NCBI RefSeq assembly: GCF_042684665.1
Contig: NZ_JBHULY010000005.1
Location: 372,001-436,000, forward strand
Reading direction: 5' to 3'
Length of the DNA: 64,000 nucleotides
From: Jejuia rubra
GTDB taxonomy: Bacteria > Bacteroidota > Bacteroidia > Flavobacteriales > Flavobacteriaceae
This document shows, one piece after another, positions 8,577 through 16,590 of the stretch (position 1 is its first letter; the number at the start of each line of letters is the position of its first letter). Under the pieces are notes generated by a model, which saw nothing but the letters and a program-made list of their open reading frames with translations, searched no databases and was not told where the DNA came from. A program made the position numbers and the translations under genes.

Positions 8577-8605
8577 TTGACATTGCCCCTAGTATCCGTT
8601 ATACT
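8577..8605 (+). promoter_or_regulatory. Possible promoter of DUF2383 copy 3
   Basis: TTGACA (8577-8582), 17-bp spacer, TATACT (8600-8605): a textbook enterobacterial-type sigma70 promoter, not the Bacteroidota TTTG/TAnnTTTG form. It starts 3 bp after the shared motif. It could be a chance match. Confidence 0.35.
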
Positions 8606-8675
8606 GTTGTTGATGGATGTGAAACAATAAGCATCTTAAAAGAAATTATTGAAATTTAAAAATGAAAATGATAAT

Positions 8676-9125
8676 ATGAAGTACACTGAAAAGATTTCAA
8701 AAAATTTAAATGAATTATTAATGAAGAATTATGACGCTGAAAAGGGTTATAAAAATGCAGCTGAAAACGTAGAAAGCCACACATTAAGACAGTTTTTTGA
8801 TAGAATGGCATCCGAAAGAGGCGAGTTTGCTCGCGAGCTCAAAACAGAAATTCTGAGATTTGGTGAGGAACCAAAGGACTCAGGCAGTTTTAAAGGTTTA
8901 GTTCATAGAAACTGGATGGATCTGAAAACCTTATTCTCCTCAAATGATGAGGGTGCAATAATTGAAGAAGTTATCCGTGGTGAAGAAAAAAGTTTAGATG
9001 CGTACTACGATATACTGAAGGAAAGAAATCTACCAGCGAGTATCGATGCGTTGTTGTTTAAACAAAAAACCGCCATTCAAGCTACTATTAATTCTGTAAA
9101 AGTACACGAAGAATTAGTGTCATAA
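8676..9125 (+). CDS. PA2169-type four-helix-bundle protein (DUF2383), copy 3
   Basis: 149-residue helical protein of the DUF2383 family: LNELLMKNYDAEKGYKNAAE, TLRQFFDRMASERGEFARELK, then the second helical pair ending INSVKVHEELVS. I start at the ATG at 8676, which makes it the same length as copy 2 and removes nine residues that an upstream TTG would add. It is more similar to copy 2 than to copy 1 at the C-terminus (VKVHEELVS against IEVKEALVA). Single-gene unit with its own terminator. Confidence 0.85.
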   Translation: MKYTEKISKNLNELLMKNYDAEKGYKNAAENVESHTLRQFFDRMASERGEFARELKTEILRFGEEPKDSGSFKGLVHRNWMDLKTLFSSNDEGAIIEEVIRGEEKSLDAYYDILKERNLPASIDALLFKQKTAIQATINSVKVHEELVS

Positions 9126-9153
9126 ATAGACATTATTTAGGTTAAGTAGGTAG

Positions 9154-9190
9154 CAGCCCTCCCGATTATTTTGGGAGGGCTGTTCTTTTT
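9154..9190 (+). terminator. Rho-independent terminator after DUF2383 copy 3
   Basis: AGCCCTCCC, loop GATTATTTT, GGGAGGGCT, then GTTCTTTTT. Confidence 0.85.
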
Positions 9191-9220
9191 ATACCATCAA
9201 CAATATTCAAAATACTCAAT

Positions 9221-9332
9221 ATTAGGTATTTTATGTTACCCATGCGGTTTGTAGTTTTATCCCGCTATTAATTAGTTCTTAGGGAGAATTTAGCGAAGTG
9301 CTTCCGCGCCGTTTGGCGTGGGGCACTTTTTT
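9221..9332 (+). ncRNA. Possible short transcript ending in a terminator hairpin
   Basis: GGTATTT, 19 bp, GTAGTTTTA (about 9223-9257) is repeated with the same spacing at about 9376-9410 upstream of the small secreted gene and may be a promoter. About 35 bp after the first copy begins a perfect 40-bp match (9293-9332) to the terminator hairpin of that gene (9952-9991). A transcript of roughly 65-75 nt with no coding region would result. It is equally possible that this is the remnant of a duplicated copy of the gene. Confidence 0.3.
9293..9332 (+). terminator. Terminator hairpin, copy 1 of a 40-bp direct repeat
   Basis: Arms AAGTGCTTCCGCGCC and GGCGTGGGGCACTT pair with one bulge and GU pairs around a GTTT loop, followed by T7. 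Identical to 9952-9991. Confidence 0.8.
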
Positions 9333-9539
9333 TGTTTTATATGTATTTTGATATCCATAATTTACCCTTTATTGGGTATTTCTTCGCCATTGACTTATCA
9401 GTAGTTTTACAATATAGTTTTTTATTCGCTAGTATCAATTGCATCTGCTTTCAATCGAGTTCCAGACGAGTAATCACGCTAGTACAAAGTCTATTTGTTT
9501 TTAGCGTATGAGTAATGTTTAAATTAAAATATATCTATT

Positions 9540-9863
9540 ATGAAAACTATCATTTTTGTTTTTTTTGTGTCAATTTTTAGTGGATTTGGCACTCTTGATT
9601 GGCAACGGTTAGATGAGAAACCGTCTAAGCATGAACTGTTTGAGGAAGAGGACTTACTATGTAACCCGTATTTGTATACCGATACAATAAAAAATCAAGT
9701 CGTACTAAACAACCCGTGTATAAATGGAGTAACAGTTTGGTATAGAGTTGACTATCCTAACGGCACATGGCAAAAATTCAGGTATAACCTAAATGGAGGT
9801 TCCTATGTTGTTTTAGGACACTCTGCTCCCTATTATCGAATTCTTAATTGGTGGTACTGGTAG
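9540..9863 (+). CDS. Small secreted protein of unknown function
   Basis: 107 residues. A Sec signal peptide is visible (MKTIIFVFFVSIFSGFGT); the mature part of about 88 residues has two Cys (CNPYLY and NPCINGV) that could form a disulfide, then an aromatic-rich beta-like half ending WWYW. I recognise no family. It is a single-gene unit: promoter-like region at 9376-9410 and terminator hairpin at 9952-9991, the same hairpin as at 9293-9332. Confidence 0.7.
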   Translation: MKTIIFVFFVSIFSGFGTLDWQRLDEKPSKHELFEEEDLLCNPYLYTDTIKNQVVLNNPCINGVTVWYRVDYPNGTWQKFRYNLNGGSYVVLGHSAPYYRILNWWYW

Positions 9864-9951
9864 GTTAAATCATTGAAGTTGCATCTAAAAGCTCTAGGGA
9901 GTTTCAGCTAAGTTTTTTAACACGTCAATTGATTAGGTTTAAAAGTATTTG

Positions 9952-9991
9952 GCGAAGTGCTTCCGCGCCGTTTGGCGTGGGGCACTTTTTT
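9952..9991 (+). terminator. Terminator hairpin, copy 2 of a 40-bp direct repeat
   Basis: Perfect copy of 9293-9332, here about 90 bp after the stop of the small secreted gene, followed by T6. The rest of 9864-10123 shows nothing else. Confidence 0.8.
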
Positions 9992-10123
9992 AGTATTTGG
10001 CCAAAAAAGGATTGTTCAAAACTCTTCATAACTCCCTGATAAAAAAGTAGAAATTCTACCTATTTTTATATGCTCGTTTTGCTCGAATCCACGACTAAAC
10101 GAATCAACAAATAAACATCTCGT

Positions 10124-13100
10124 ATGTATTTAATCTTCGATACCGAAACGACGGGTTTGCCCAAGCGCTGGGACGCACCAATTACTGATGTTGACAACTG
10201 GCCAAGGTGCATACAAATAGCATGGCAATTGCACGATGCGATGGGAAATTGTATCGACCACCAAGATTATTTGATACAGCCCGACGGGTTTAATATTCCC
10301 TATGATGCGGAAAAAATTCACGGGATTTCTACGGAATTGGCTCAAGAAAAAGGTGTGCCTTTGGATGAGGTATTGGAAAAATTCAATGAAGTTTTAGGCA
10401 AAACAAAGTTTGTCGTCGGTCAGAATTTAAAGTTTGATTTGAATATCATGGGTGCCGAATTTGTCCGTGAAAATGTTGAAAACAATTTACAGGAGTTACC
10501 TGTTTTGGACACCTGTACCGAACACACAGCACAGTTGTGTCAAATTCCAGGCGGACGTGGGGGAAGATTTAAACTGCCAACTTTGACGGAACTGCACGAA
10601 CATTTATTCAATGAACCTTTTGCAGAGGCTCACAATGCAACAGCTGATGTAGAGGCTACAACACGTTGCTTTTTGGAACTGGTTCGTTTGGGCGAGTATA
10701 CCAAAAACCAATTAGATGTTGAGCCTGATTATTTCCAGGATTTCAAAGAGGCCAATCCCGATACAGTTCAGACCATTGGTTTAAAGCACATCAACCTTAA
10801 AAAGGAAAGTACCAAAATCAGGGAGCGTATTGAAAAATCCCAATCTGGAATTTCTTCGGAGGATATTCAACAAAATGTTTCCGATTTAGCAGATGTTGAT
10901 TTTGTCCATTTGCATAACCATTCGCAATTCTCAGTATTGCAATCCACTATGAGTGTTGGTGATTTGGTGAATGCAGCGGCAGAACAGAATATGTCGGCGG
11001 TAGCATTGACCGACCATGCCAATATGATGGGAGCGTTTCATTTTGTGAATGCTGTCAATCGCGTCAACAGTGGTATCAAAGATAAAATTGCTGAAGCTGA
11101 AGAAAAGGGTGAAGCGACCGATGCCAAACTAATCAAGCCAATTGTTGGCTGCGAATTTTTCGTGTGTGAAGAACATACCGATAAAACCCGAAAGGATAAC
11201 GGGTATCAAATTGTCCTTTTGGCAAAAAATAAAAACGGCTATCACAATCTGGCAAAACTGTCGTCCCATGCCTTTGTGGACGGGTTTTACTATTTACCTC
11301 GAATCGATAAAAAATTGATTCAGCAATACAAAGAAGACCTAATTGTATTGACGGGAAATTTATATGGTGAAGTACCGAGCAAAGTCCTAAACATTGGCGA
11401 GAGTCAAGCAGAAGAAGCACTCATTTGGTGGAAGAATGAGTTTGGGGAGGATTTGTATGTGGAGCTAATGCGCCATAATCAGGAAGACGAAAATCGCGTA
11501 AACCCAACATTAATCAAACTGGCGAAAAAGCATGATGTCAAACTAATTGCGACCAACAATACCTATTATAAAAGTCAAGATGATGCGAATGCGCATGATA
11601 TATTGTTGTGTGTAAAGGACGGTGAAAAGCAGGCCACTCCAATTGGCCGCGGTCGTGGCTATCGCTATGGATTGCCAAATCAGGAGTATTATTTCAAGTC
11701 TTCTGAGGAAATGAAAGCGATATTTCGGGATGTTCCCGAAGCGATTTTGAATGTTCAGGAAGTGGTGGACAAGGTGGAAGCCTTTCAATTGGCGCGTGAT
11801 GTACTTTTGCCCGCTTTTGATATCCCCGATGAATTCAAACATGAAGAAGATTTAACTGATGGGGGCAAGCGCGGGGAGAATGCCTATCTCAAACATTTGG
11901 TGTACGAAGGCGCGAAAAAACGCTATGGCGAACCGCTTTCTGAAGAGGTGACAGAACGCCTCGATTTTGAATTAAACGTTATTGAAAATACTGGATACCC
12001 AGGATATTTCTTGATTGTAGAAGATTTCATCCGTGAAGCTCGAAATATGGACGTTTCCGTTGGCCCGGGACGTGGTTCCGCTGCAGGTTCGGTGGCCGCC
12101 TATTGCCTTTGGATTACCAATATCGATCCATTAAAGTACGATCTGCTTTTTGAGCGTTTTTTGAATCCAGACCGTATCAGTATGCCGGATATCGATATCG
12201 ATTTTGATGACGAAGGCCGAAGTCGCGTGATGGACTATGTGATTGAAAAGTACGGAGCCAATCAGGTGGCACAAATCATCACCTATGGCACCATGGCCGC
12301 AAAATCCTCCATCCGGGATACGGCACGGGTGTTGGATTTGCCATTATTTGAAGCGGATAGGCTAGCTAAGCTGATTCCAAATATGTCCAAGTTGAACAAA
12401 ATTTTCGGTTTGGACGAAAAGGAATTGGGGAAAAAATTCAGGGCTGAGGATGTTGAGAAAATCAACGAACTTTTAAACATTTCCGAAAGTGAAGGATTGG
12501 AAGCTAAAACCGTAAATACTGCCCGAACACTTGAAGGTTCCGTGAGGAATACGGGAATTCATGCTTGTGGAGTCATTATCACCCCAGATGACATCACGAA
12601 ATTCGTTCCAGTGGCAACCGCAAAAGATTCCGATTTGTACGTTACCCAATTTGATAACTCTGTAGTGGAATCTGCTGGGTTGTTGAAAATGGATTTCCTT
12701 GGGTTAAAAACCTTGACGTTAATTAAGGATACGGTTAAGATCGTGAAGGCAAAACATGATATTCAACTTGATCCGGAAAGTTTTCCGCTTGATGACGAAA
12801 AGACCTATGAATTGTTCCAAAGAGGAGAAACCGTTGGGGTGTTCCAATACGAATCCCCCGGGATGCAAAAGCACCTTCGCGATTTAAAACCAACCGTTTT
12901 TGAGGATTTGATTGCGATGAACGCGCTCTACCGGCCGGGGCCAATGGAATATATTCCAAGCTTTGTTAGAAGAAAGCATGGTGATGAAGAAATCCAATAC
13001 GATTTGCCTGCTATGGAGGAATACCTAAAGGAAACCTATGGGATTACAGTGTATCAGGAGCAAGTGATGTTGCTGTCCCAAAAACTGGCTGATTTTACCA

Positions 13101-14509
13101 AAGGTGAAGCAGATGTACTGCGGAAGGCTATGGGTAAAAAGCAGATTGCCGTTTTGGCCAAGATGAAACCCAAGTTTATCGAACAGGCCAGTGGCAATGG
13201 ACATGACGCGAAAATTTTAGAGAAAGTTTGGAAGGATTGGGAGGCCTTTGCGAGTTACGCTTTTAACAAATCGCACTCCACTTGCTATGCTTGGATTGCC
13301 TATCAAACGGCCTATTTAAAAGCTCATTATCCTGCGGAATATATGGCAGCGGTTCTGAGTAATAATATGAACGACATCAAACAGGTGACCTTTTTCATGG
13401 AGGAGTGTAAGCGGATGAAATTGGACGTATTAGGGCCGGATGTTAACGAGAGTTATTACAAATTCTCGGTAAACAAAGATGGCGCAGTGCGCTTTGGTAT
13501 GGGTGCCATCAAAGGGGTTGGTCATGGTGCGGTAATGACTATTGTGGAGCACCGAAAAAAGGATGGCCACTACAAATCTATTTTCGATTTGGCCAAACGT
13601 ATTGATTTGCGCGCGGCCAATAAAAAGGCATTTGAAAATTTGGCGCTAGCTGGGGGATTTGATGGTTTGGGGGATACCCATCGCGCACAGTATTTCCATG
13701 ATGACGGCGATGGGATTACTTTTTTGGAAAAAGCCATTAAGTATGCCCAAAAATATAAGGAAAACGAAAACTCGGCCCAAGTGAGTTTGTTTGGCGAAAG
13801 TAGCGATGTACAAATTCCTGAGCCACAAGTGCCACCTTGCGAAGAATGGGGTACTATGGAAAAACTGAGTAAAGAGCGTGAAGTTGTTGGCGTATATATT
13901 TCCGGGCACCCTTTGGATGATTTCAAAACCGAAATGGATACCTTTTGCAATGCCAGTGTTGGGATGTTCAATAACTTGGAGACCTACGTCAATAGGGAAT
14001 TGGTATTTGGTGGCGTAGTAACGGACGTACAGCATCGCGTAAGCAAACAGGGTAAAGGTTGGGCATTGTTTACGGTTGAAGATTACAACGACAGCTATGA
14101 ATTCAGAATTTTTGGTGAAGAATATTTAAAGTTTAGGCATTTCTTGATGCAAAACAATTTTGTGTTTGTAAAAACCTTTGTGCGTGAAGGATGGACCAAT
14201 AAAGAAACTGGTAAAAAAGGGGATCCCCGATTGCAGTTTAATAACTTCCAACTGTTGCACGACGTAATGGAAAGTTATGCTAAAAAATTATCCATTCAAT
14301 TGGATATTAATGATTTGAGCGAGCAAAAAATCATTGCGCTAAAAGAATTGTTGCACATGCACCCCGGAAATCAAGCTTTGAATTTTGTGGTGTACGACAC
14401 CCGTGAAAAAATGAAACTGGCCATGCCAAGCCGTAAACAAAAGGTAAAAGTCTGCCAGGAATTATTGAATGAATTGGCGGATCGGGATGTGCGGTTTAAG
14501 TTGAATTAA
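10124..14509 (+). CDS. dnaE: DNA polymerase III alpha subunit fused to an N-terminal 3'-5' exonuclease
   Basis: Replicative polymerase of 1461 residues. Residues 1 to about 205 form a DnaQ-type DEDDh proofreading exonuclease (FDTETTGLP; GQNLKFDLN; EAHNATADVEA), joined by a charged linker to a PHP domain (HLHNHSQFSVLQ near residue 265). The C-family polymerase follows: GPGRGSAAGSV and PDIDIDFDDEGR supply the catalytic aspartates near residues 645-690, then helix-hairpin-helix and an OB fold. Exonuclease-alpha fusions of this kind are known in Bacteroidota, where they can replace a separate epsilon. The gene ends convergently with the MarR gene, the two stop codons overlapping by 3 bp. Confidence 0.96.
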   Translation: MYLIFDTETTGLPKRWDAPITDVDNWPRCIQIAWQLHDAMGNCIDHQDYLIQPDGFNIPYDAEKIHGISTELAQEKGVPLDEVLEKFNEVLGKTKFVVGQNLKFDLNIMGAEFVRENVENNLQELPVLDTCTEHTAQLCQIPGGRGGRFKLPTLTELHEHLFNEPFAEAHNATADVEATTRCFLELVRLGEYTKNQLDVEPDYFQDFKEANPDTVQTIGLKHINLKKESTKIRERIEKSQSGISSEDIQQNVSDLADVDFVHLHNHSQFSVLQSTMSVGDLVNAAAEQNMSAVALTDHANMMGAFHFVNAVNRVNSGIKDKIAEAEEKGEATDAKLIKPIVGCEFFVCEEHTDKTRKDNGYQIVLLAKNKNGYHNLAKLSSHAFVDGFYYLPRIDKKLIQQYKEDLIVLTGNLYGEVPSKVLNIGESQAEEALIWWKNEFGEDLYVELMRHNQEDENRVNPTLIKLAKKHDVKLIATNNTYYKSQDDANAHDILLCVKDGEKQATPIGRGRGYRYGLPNQEYYFKSSEEMKAIFRDVPEAILNVQEVVDKVEAFQLARDVLLPAFDIPDEFKHEEDLTDGGKRGENAYLKHLVYEGAKKRYGEPLSEEVTERLDFELNVIENTGYPGYFLIVEDFIREARNMDVSVGPGRGSAAGSVAAYCLWITNIDPLKYDLLFERFLNPDRISMPDIDIDFDDEGRSRVMDYVIEKYGANQVAQIITYGTMAAKSSIRDTARVLDLPLFEADRLAKLIPNMSKLNKIFGLDEKELGKKFRAEDVEKINELLNISESEGLEAKTVNTARTLEGSVRNTGIHACGVIITPDDITKFVPVATAKDSDLYVTQFDNSVVESAGLLKMDFLGLKTLTLIKDTVKIVKAKHDIQLDPESFPLDDEKTYELFQRGETVGVFQYESPGMQKHLRDLKPTVFEDLIAMNALYRPGPMEYIPSFVRRKHGDEEIQYDLPAMEEYLKETYGITVYQEQVMLLSQKLADFTKGEADVLRKAMGKKQIAVLAKMKPKFIEQASGNGHDAKILEKVWKDWEAFASYAFNKSHSTCYAWIAYQTAYLKAHYPAEYMAAVLSNNMNDIKQVTFFMEECKRMKLDVLGPDVNESYYKFSVNKDGAVRFGMGAIKGVGHGAVMTIVEHRKKDGHYKSIFDLAKRIDLRAANKKAFENLALAGGFDGLGDTHRAQYFHDDGDGITFLEKAIKYAQKYKENENSAQVSLFGESSDVQIPEPQVPPCEEWGTMEKLSKEREVVGVYISGHPLDDFKTEMDTFCNASVGMFNNLETYVNRELVFGGVVTDVQHRVSKQGKGWALFTVEDYNDSYEFRIFGEEYLKFRHFLMQNNFVFVKTFVREGWTNKETGKKGDPRLQFNNFQLLHDVMESYAKKLSIQLDINDLSEQKIIALKELLHMHPGNQALNFVVYDTREKMKLAMPSRKQKVKVCQELLNELADRDVRFKLN

Positions 14510-15111
14510 TGCGAAGTTTCAAACTCCGCACAATCCACCCGAATCTCAGACTGTTGCAATTCCTTTTCCAATAGATTACAGTAGTGGAGCTGACCGTTTT
14601 TCTGATAAAACTTGCAGGCATAACAAGTACGTTGCACGGTTAAAACACCAATTTTATTCAGTTTGAAAATTAATTGACTTAAAGTTTTAAATGTTTGTTG
14701 CAAATCTTTGTCGTGCAAACCGTCCAATTGACTTTTTAAGGGCTGAGCAAAATTTTCGGTTTGAGTGACTACGTTTTTTCCTTTATCAGATAATTGAATG
14801 GCATAGCTGCGGCTATCGGAAGAAGAAAACACTTTTTCAATCAATTCTTTTTTGAGCAAGACTCTTACGGCATCACTAATGGTGGGTTTCGTCACATTAA
14901 ATTCCTTAGCCAAATGGCTCACGTTGCAGAATTCCAACTTGTGGTATTGGACAAAAATGAGGATTTGAATTTGTATAGGACTCAAGCCCAATAGTTTTGC
15001 CTTTTCCCATAGTAACACTTTGAATGCTTCAGAAATACGCTCCAACCCAGCAACAATTTTGCTGGAAATATCCAATTCTTGATGATTGGGATTAAAAATA
15101 CTATCGCTCAT
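14506..15111 (-). CDS. MarR-family regulator with a cysteine-rich C-terminal tail
   Basis: 201-residue transcriptional regulator. A winged helix typical of MarR spans about residues 30-130 (SPIQIQILIF, LAKEFNVTKPTISDAVRVLLKKELI, SDSRSYAIQLSDKG). After the dimerisation helix comes a tail with C-x2-C-x11-C-x15-C, which could hold zinc or an iron-sulfur cluster or act as a thiol switch. I start at the ATG at 15111; a longer reading runs through the palindromic repeat at 15142-15221 and is implausible. Near-identical palindromes lie upstream of this gene (15253-15273) and of the thiol protein at 15286 (15552-15572), so it probably represses both. Confidence 0.88.
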   Translation of the reverse strand: MSDSIFNPNHQELDISSKIVAGLERISEAFKVLLWEKAKLLGLSPIQIQILIFVQYHKLEFCNVSHLAKEFNVTKPTISDAVRVLLKKELIEKVFSSSDSRSYAIQLSDKGKNVVTQTENFAQPLKSQLDGLHDKDLQQTFKTLSQLIFKLNKIGVLTVQRTCYACKFYQKNGQLHYCNLLEKELQQSEIRVDCAEFETSH

Positions 15112-15141
15112 AAAAAGATGCCTTATTAAAAGCTCAAAATA

Positions 15142-15221
15142 TGTCAGTTTGAGCGCAGTCGAAAACCTTATATATCCAAAATATAGGCACTGTGATAGCA
15201 TTTCGACTGCGCTCAATGTGA
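15142..15221. repeat. Inverted repeat of the gagcgcagtcgaa family
   Basis: GTCAGTTTGAGCGCAGTCGA (15142-15161) and TCGACTGCGCTCAATGTGAC (15202-15221) are inverted copies flanking a 40-bp AT-rich centre with its own dyad. Related sequences lie at 56320-56400 and inside leuS at 114-169. Confidence 0.65.
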
Positions 15222-15252
15222 CAAAACAATTGTCTTAGCTTTTAGCCGTTTC

Positions 15253-15273
15253 AAAGTTAGTAATCCTAACTAT
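15253..15273. promoter_or_regulatory. Probable operator of the MarR gene
   Basis: A 21-bp dyad with core AGTTAGTAATCCTAACT. It shares 18 of 21 positions with the site at 15552-15572. It lies between the thiol protein and the MarR gene, upstream of the latter. Confidence 0.65.
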
Positions 15274-15285
15274 TAAAAGCAAATG

Positions 15286-15519
15286 TTACCCTTTTACGTC
15301 TGCCATGGAAGCGCCAAAATTGATGTGCAATACATTGCCTGTGGGTGTTACCAAAGCTGGTACGGATTTTACACCTGCTTTTTCAGCCTCTGGAATTCGC
15401 GAAGCATCTTCACCAAAATGAACGATGTCTACATTTTCTTTTCCGATAAGTTCGATAATGTCATGTTCAGCACTAACACAAACAGGACACCCTGCGTGAT
15501 AAAAAATGGATTTACTCAT
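15286..15519 (-). CDS. Glutaredoxin/thioredoxin-like small thiol protein
   Basis: 77-residue cytoplasmic protein starting MSKSIFYHAGCPVCVSAEHD. The CPVC motif at the end of the first strand, the cis-Pro segment VPALV and the length fit a minimal thioredoxin fold of the glutaredoxin type. I use the ATG at 15519; the longer reading enters the operator region. Its upstream palindrome (15552-15572) matches that of the adjacent MarR gene, so the two are probably co-regulated. The partner substrate is unknown. Confidence 0.82.
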   Translation of the reverse strand: MSKSIFYHAGCPVCVSAEHDIIELIGKENVDIVHFGEDASRIPEAEKAGVKSVPALVTPTGNVLHINFGASMADVKG

Positions 15520-15551
15520 GATTTTGAATGTTTTAAAATTAGAATACAAAT

Positions 15552-15572
15552 ATAGTAAGGAATCCTAACTAT
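15552..15572. promoter_or_regulatory. Probable operator of the thiol-protein gene
   Basis: Near-perfect 21-bp palindrome with core AGTAAGGAATCCTAACT, 32 bp upstream of the start codon of the small thiol protein; the best candidate for the MarR binding site. Confidence 0.7.
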
Positions 15573-15700
15573 AGAAATTATTTATCAATTTTAACATTTA
15601 ATAGGGTAGGAAAATTAGAAGTTCGCTTGTTCTATTAACAAAAGACAACAAAGACATTATTCCTAAGAAAAAGAAAATAGTTTAAGTGTGCCCCCACTTT

Positions 15701-15733
15701 AAAATCGTCACCTCACTTTGGGTGGCGATTTTT
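15701..15733. terminator. Terminator after the ArsR gene
   Basis: AAAATCGTCACC, loop, GGGTGGCGATTTTT; symmetric, so usable on either strand. It lies downstream of the minus-strand ArsR gene. Confidence 0.7.
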
Positions 15734-15753
15734 CTTTGATAGTATTTTTGGAT

Positions 15754-16077
15754 TTAAGCATTGGAATCCAAATATTCACCTAATTGGCCGAGTTTATCAT
15801 CCCAGAATTGCTCGTAGAATTTTAACCATTTGTTCACTTCCTTAAGTTCTTTGGGGTTGGCATTGCAAAAACGTTCGCGGCCTTGGGCTTTAATGTAAAC
15901 CAAACCTGCTTCTTCCAAAGTTTTGATGTGTTTGGTAACGCCTTGCCGGGTCATGTCGAACTGATTTGAAATTTGCGTAATGGACAGGGCTGAAGCAGCC
16001 AGCACCAAGGCATGAAAAATATCACGCCTTGTGGGGTCTGCAATGGCCTTAAAGAGTTTGGTGATTTTATCCTGCAT
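15754..16077 (-). CDS. ArsR-family winged-helix regulator
   Basis: 107-residue repressor: KITKLFKAIADPTRRDIFHAL, then the recognition helix ISNQFDMTRQGVTKHIKTLEEAGL and wing GRERFCNANP. No metal-binding Cys pair is present in the helices. It overlaps the upstream SRPBCC gene by 11 bp, so the two are translationally coupled. ArsR/SRPBCC pairs of this type are common in Bacteria. The two GCAAC/GTTGC palindromes upstream of the operon are the likely autoregulatory sites. Confidence 0.92.
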   Translation of the reverse strand: MQDKITKLFKAIADPTRRDIFHALVLAASALSITQISNQFDMTRQGVTKHIKTLEEAGLVYIKAQGRERFCNANPKELKEVNKWLKFYEQFWDDKLGQLGEYLDSNA

Positions 16078-16498
16078 TTACGGCTTCCTTTAGATAGTTG
16101 GTCAAACCGGTGATGCAATTGTCCCAACCGCCATTGAAACTTTCGAACATGGCAATGGCGGTTTCGCCGGCGTAGTTTGATATGCCTGAGTGCTCCAAAG
16201 TAAGTTTGGTGCCTTGTTCGACGGTTTCCAATTCCCATTTTACGGTAGTTTCAACTTTGGTGTCGGCTACAATCCAAGTGTACACCAAGGTGTATGGATT
16301 GGCGTTTTTGACCTCTCCGCTGATGACGGTACAGCCTTTTTCGTTGGGTTCAGCAGTAAAGGTGTATTTATAGCCTTTTTCGGCTTTAAAGTCGGCCTGG
16401 ATAAACCAGGTTGAGATTTCTTCGGCTTTTGAAATGGCGTCCCAAACTTTTTCTATAGCGTGATTAAATAGGACTTCTTTTTTAATGACATCTTTCAT
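16067..16498 (-). CDS. SRPBCC (AHSA1-like) domain protein
   Basis: 143-residue single-domain protein of the START/Bet v1-like fold: MKDVIKKEVLFNHAIEKVWDAISKAEEISTW at the start, a central beta sheet (YTLVYTWIVADTKVETTVKWELE) and the C-terminal helix GWDNCITGLTNYLKEAV that closes the ligand cavity. It probably binds a small hydrophobic ligand; which one cannot be told. First gene of a two-gene operon with the ArsR regulator. Confidence 0.9.
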   Translation of the reverse strand: MKDVIKKEVLFNHAIEKVWDAISKAEEISTWFIQADFKAEKGYKYTFTAEPNEKGCTVISGEVKNANPYTLVYTWIVADTKVETTVKWELETVEQGTKLTLEHSGISNYAGETAIAMFESFNGGWDNCITGLTNYLKEAVNAG

Positions 16499-16523
16499 AA
16501 TTGTATTGTTTTTTGATTTTTAT

Positions 16524-16581
16524 GCAACTTTATGGTTGCTAAAGTAGAGGAAAAATTTTTATTATGCAACTTTTTAGTTGC
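16524..16581. promoter_or_regulatory. Tandem operators upstream of the SRPBCC-ArsR operon
   Basis: Two 16-bp palindromes, GCAACTTTATGGTTGC (16524-16539) and GCAACTTTTTAGTTGC (16566-16581), start 42 bp apart, about four helical turns, within 85 bp of the start codon. Confidence 0.7.
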
Positions 16582-16590
16582 GTAAATTAT

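Noticed and set aside
15112..15216. 35-residue N-terminal extension of the MarR protein
   Set aside because: It is translated from the inverted repeat at 15142-15221 and has no family support.
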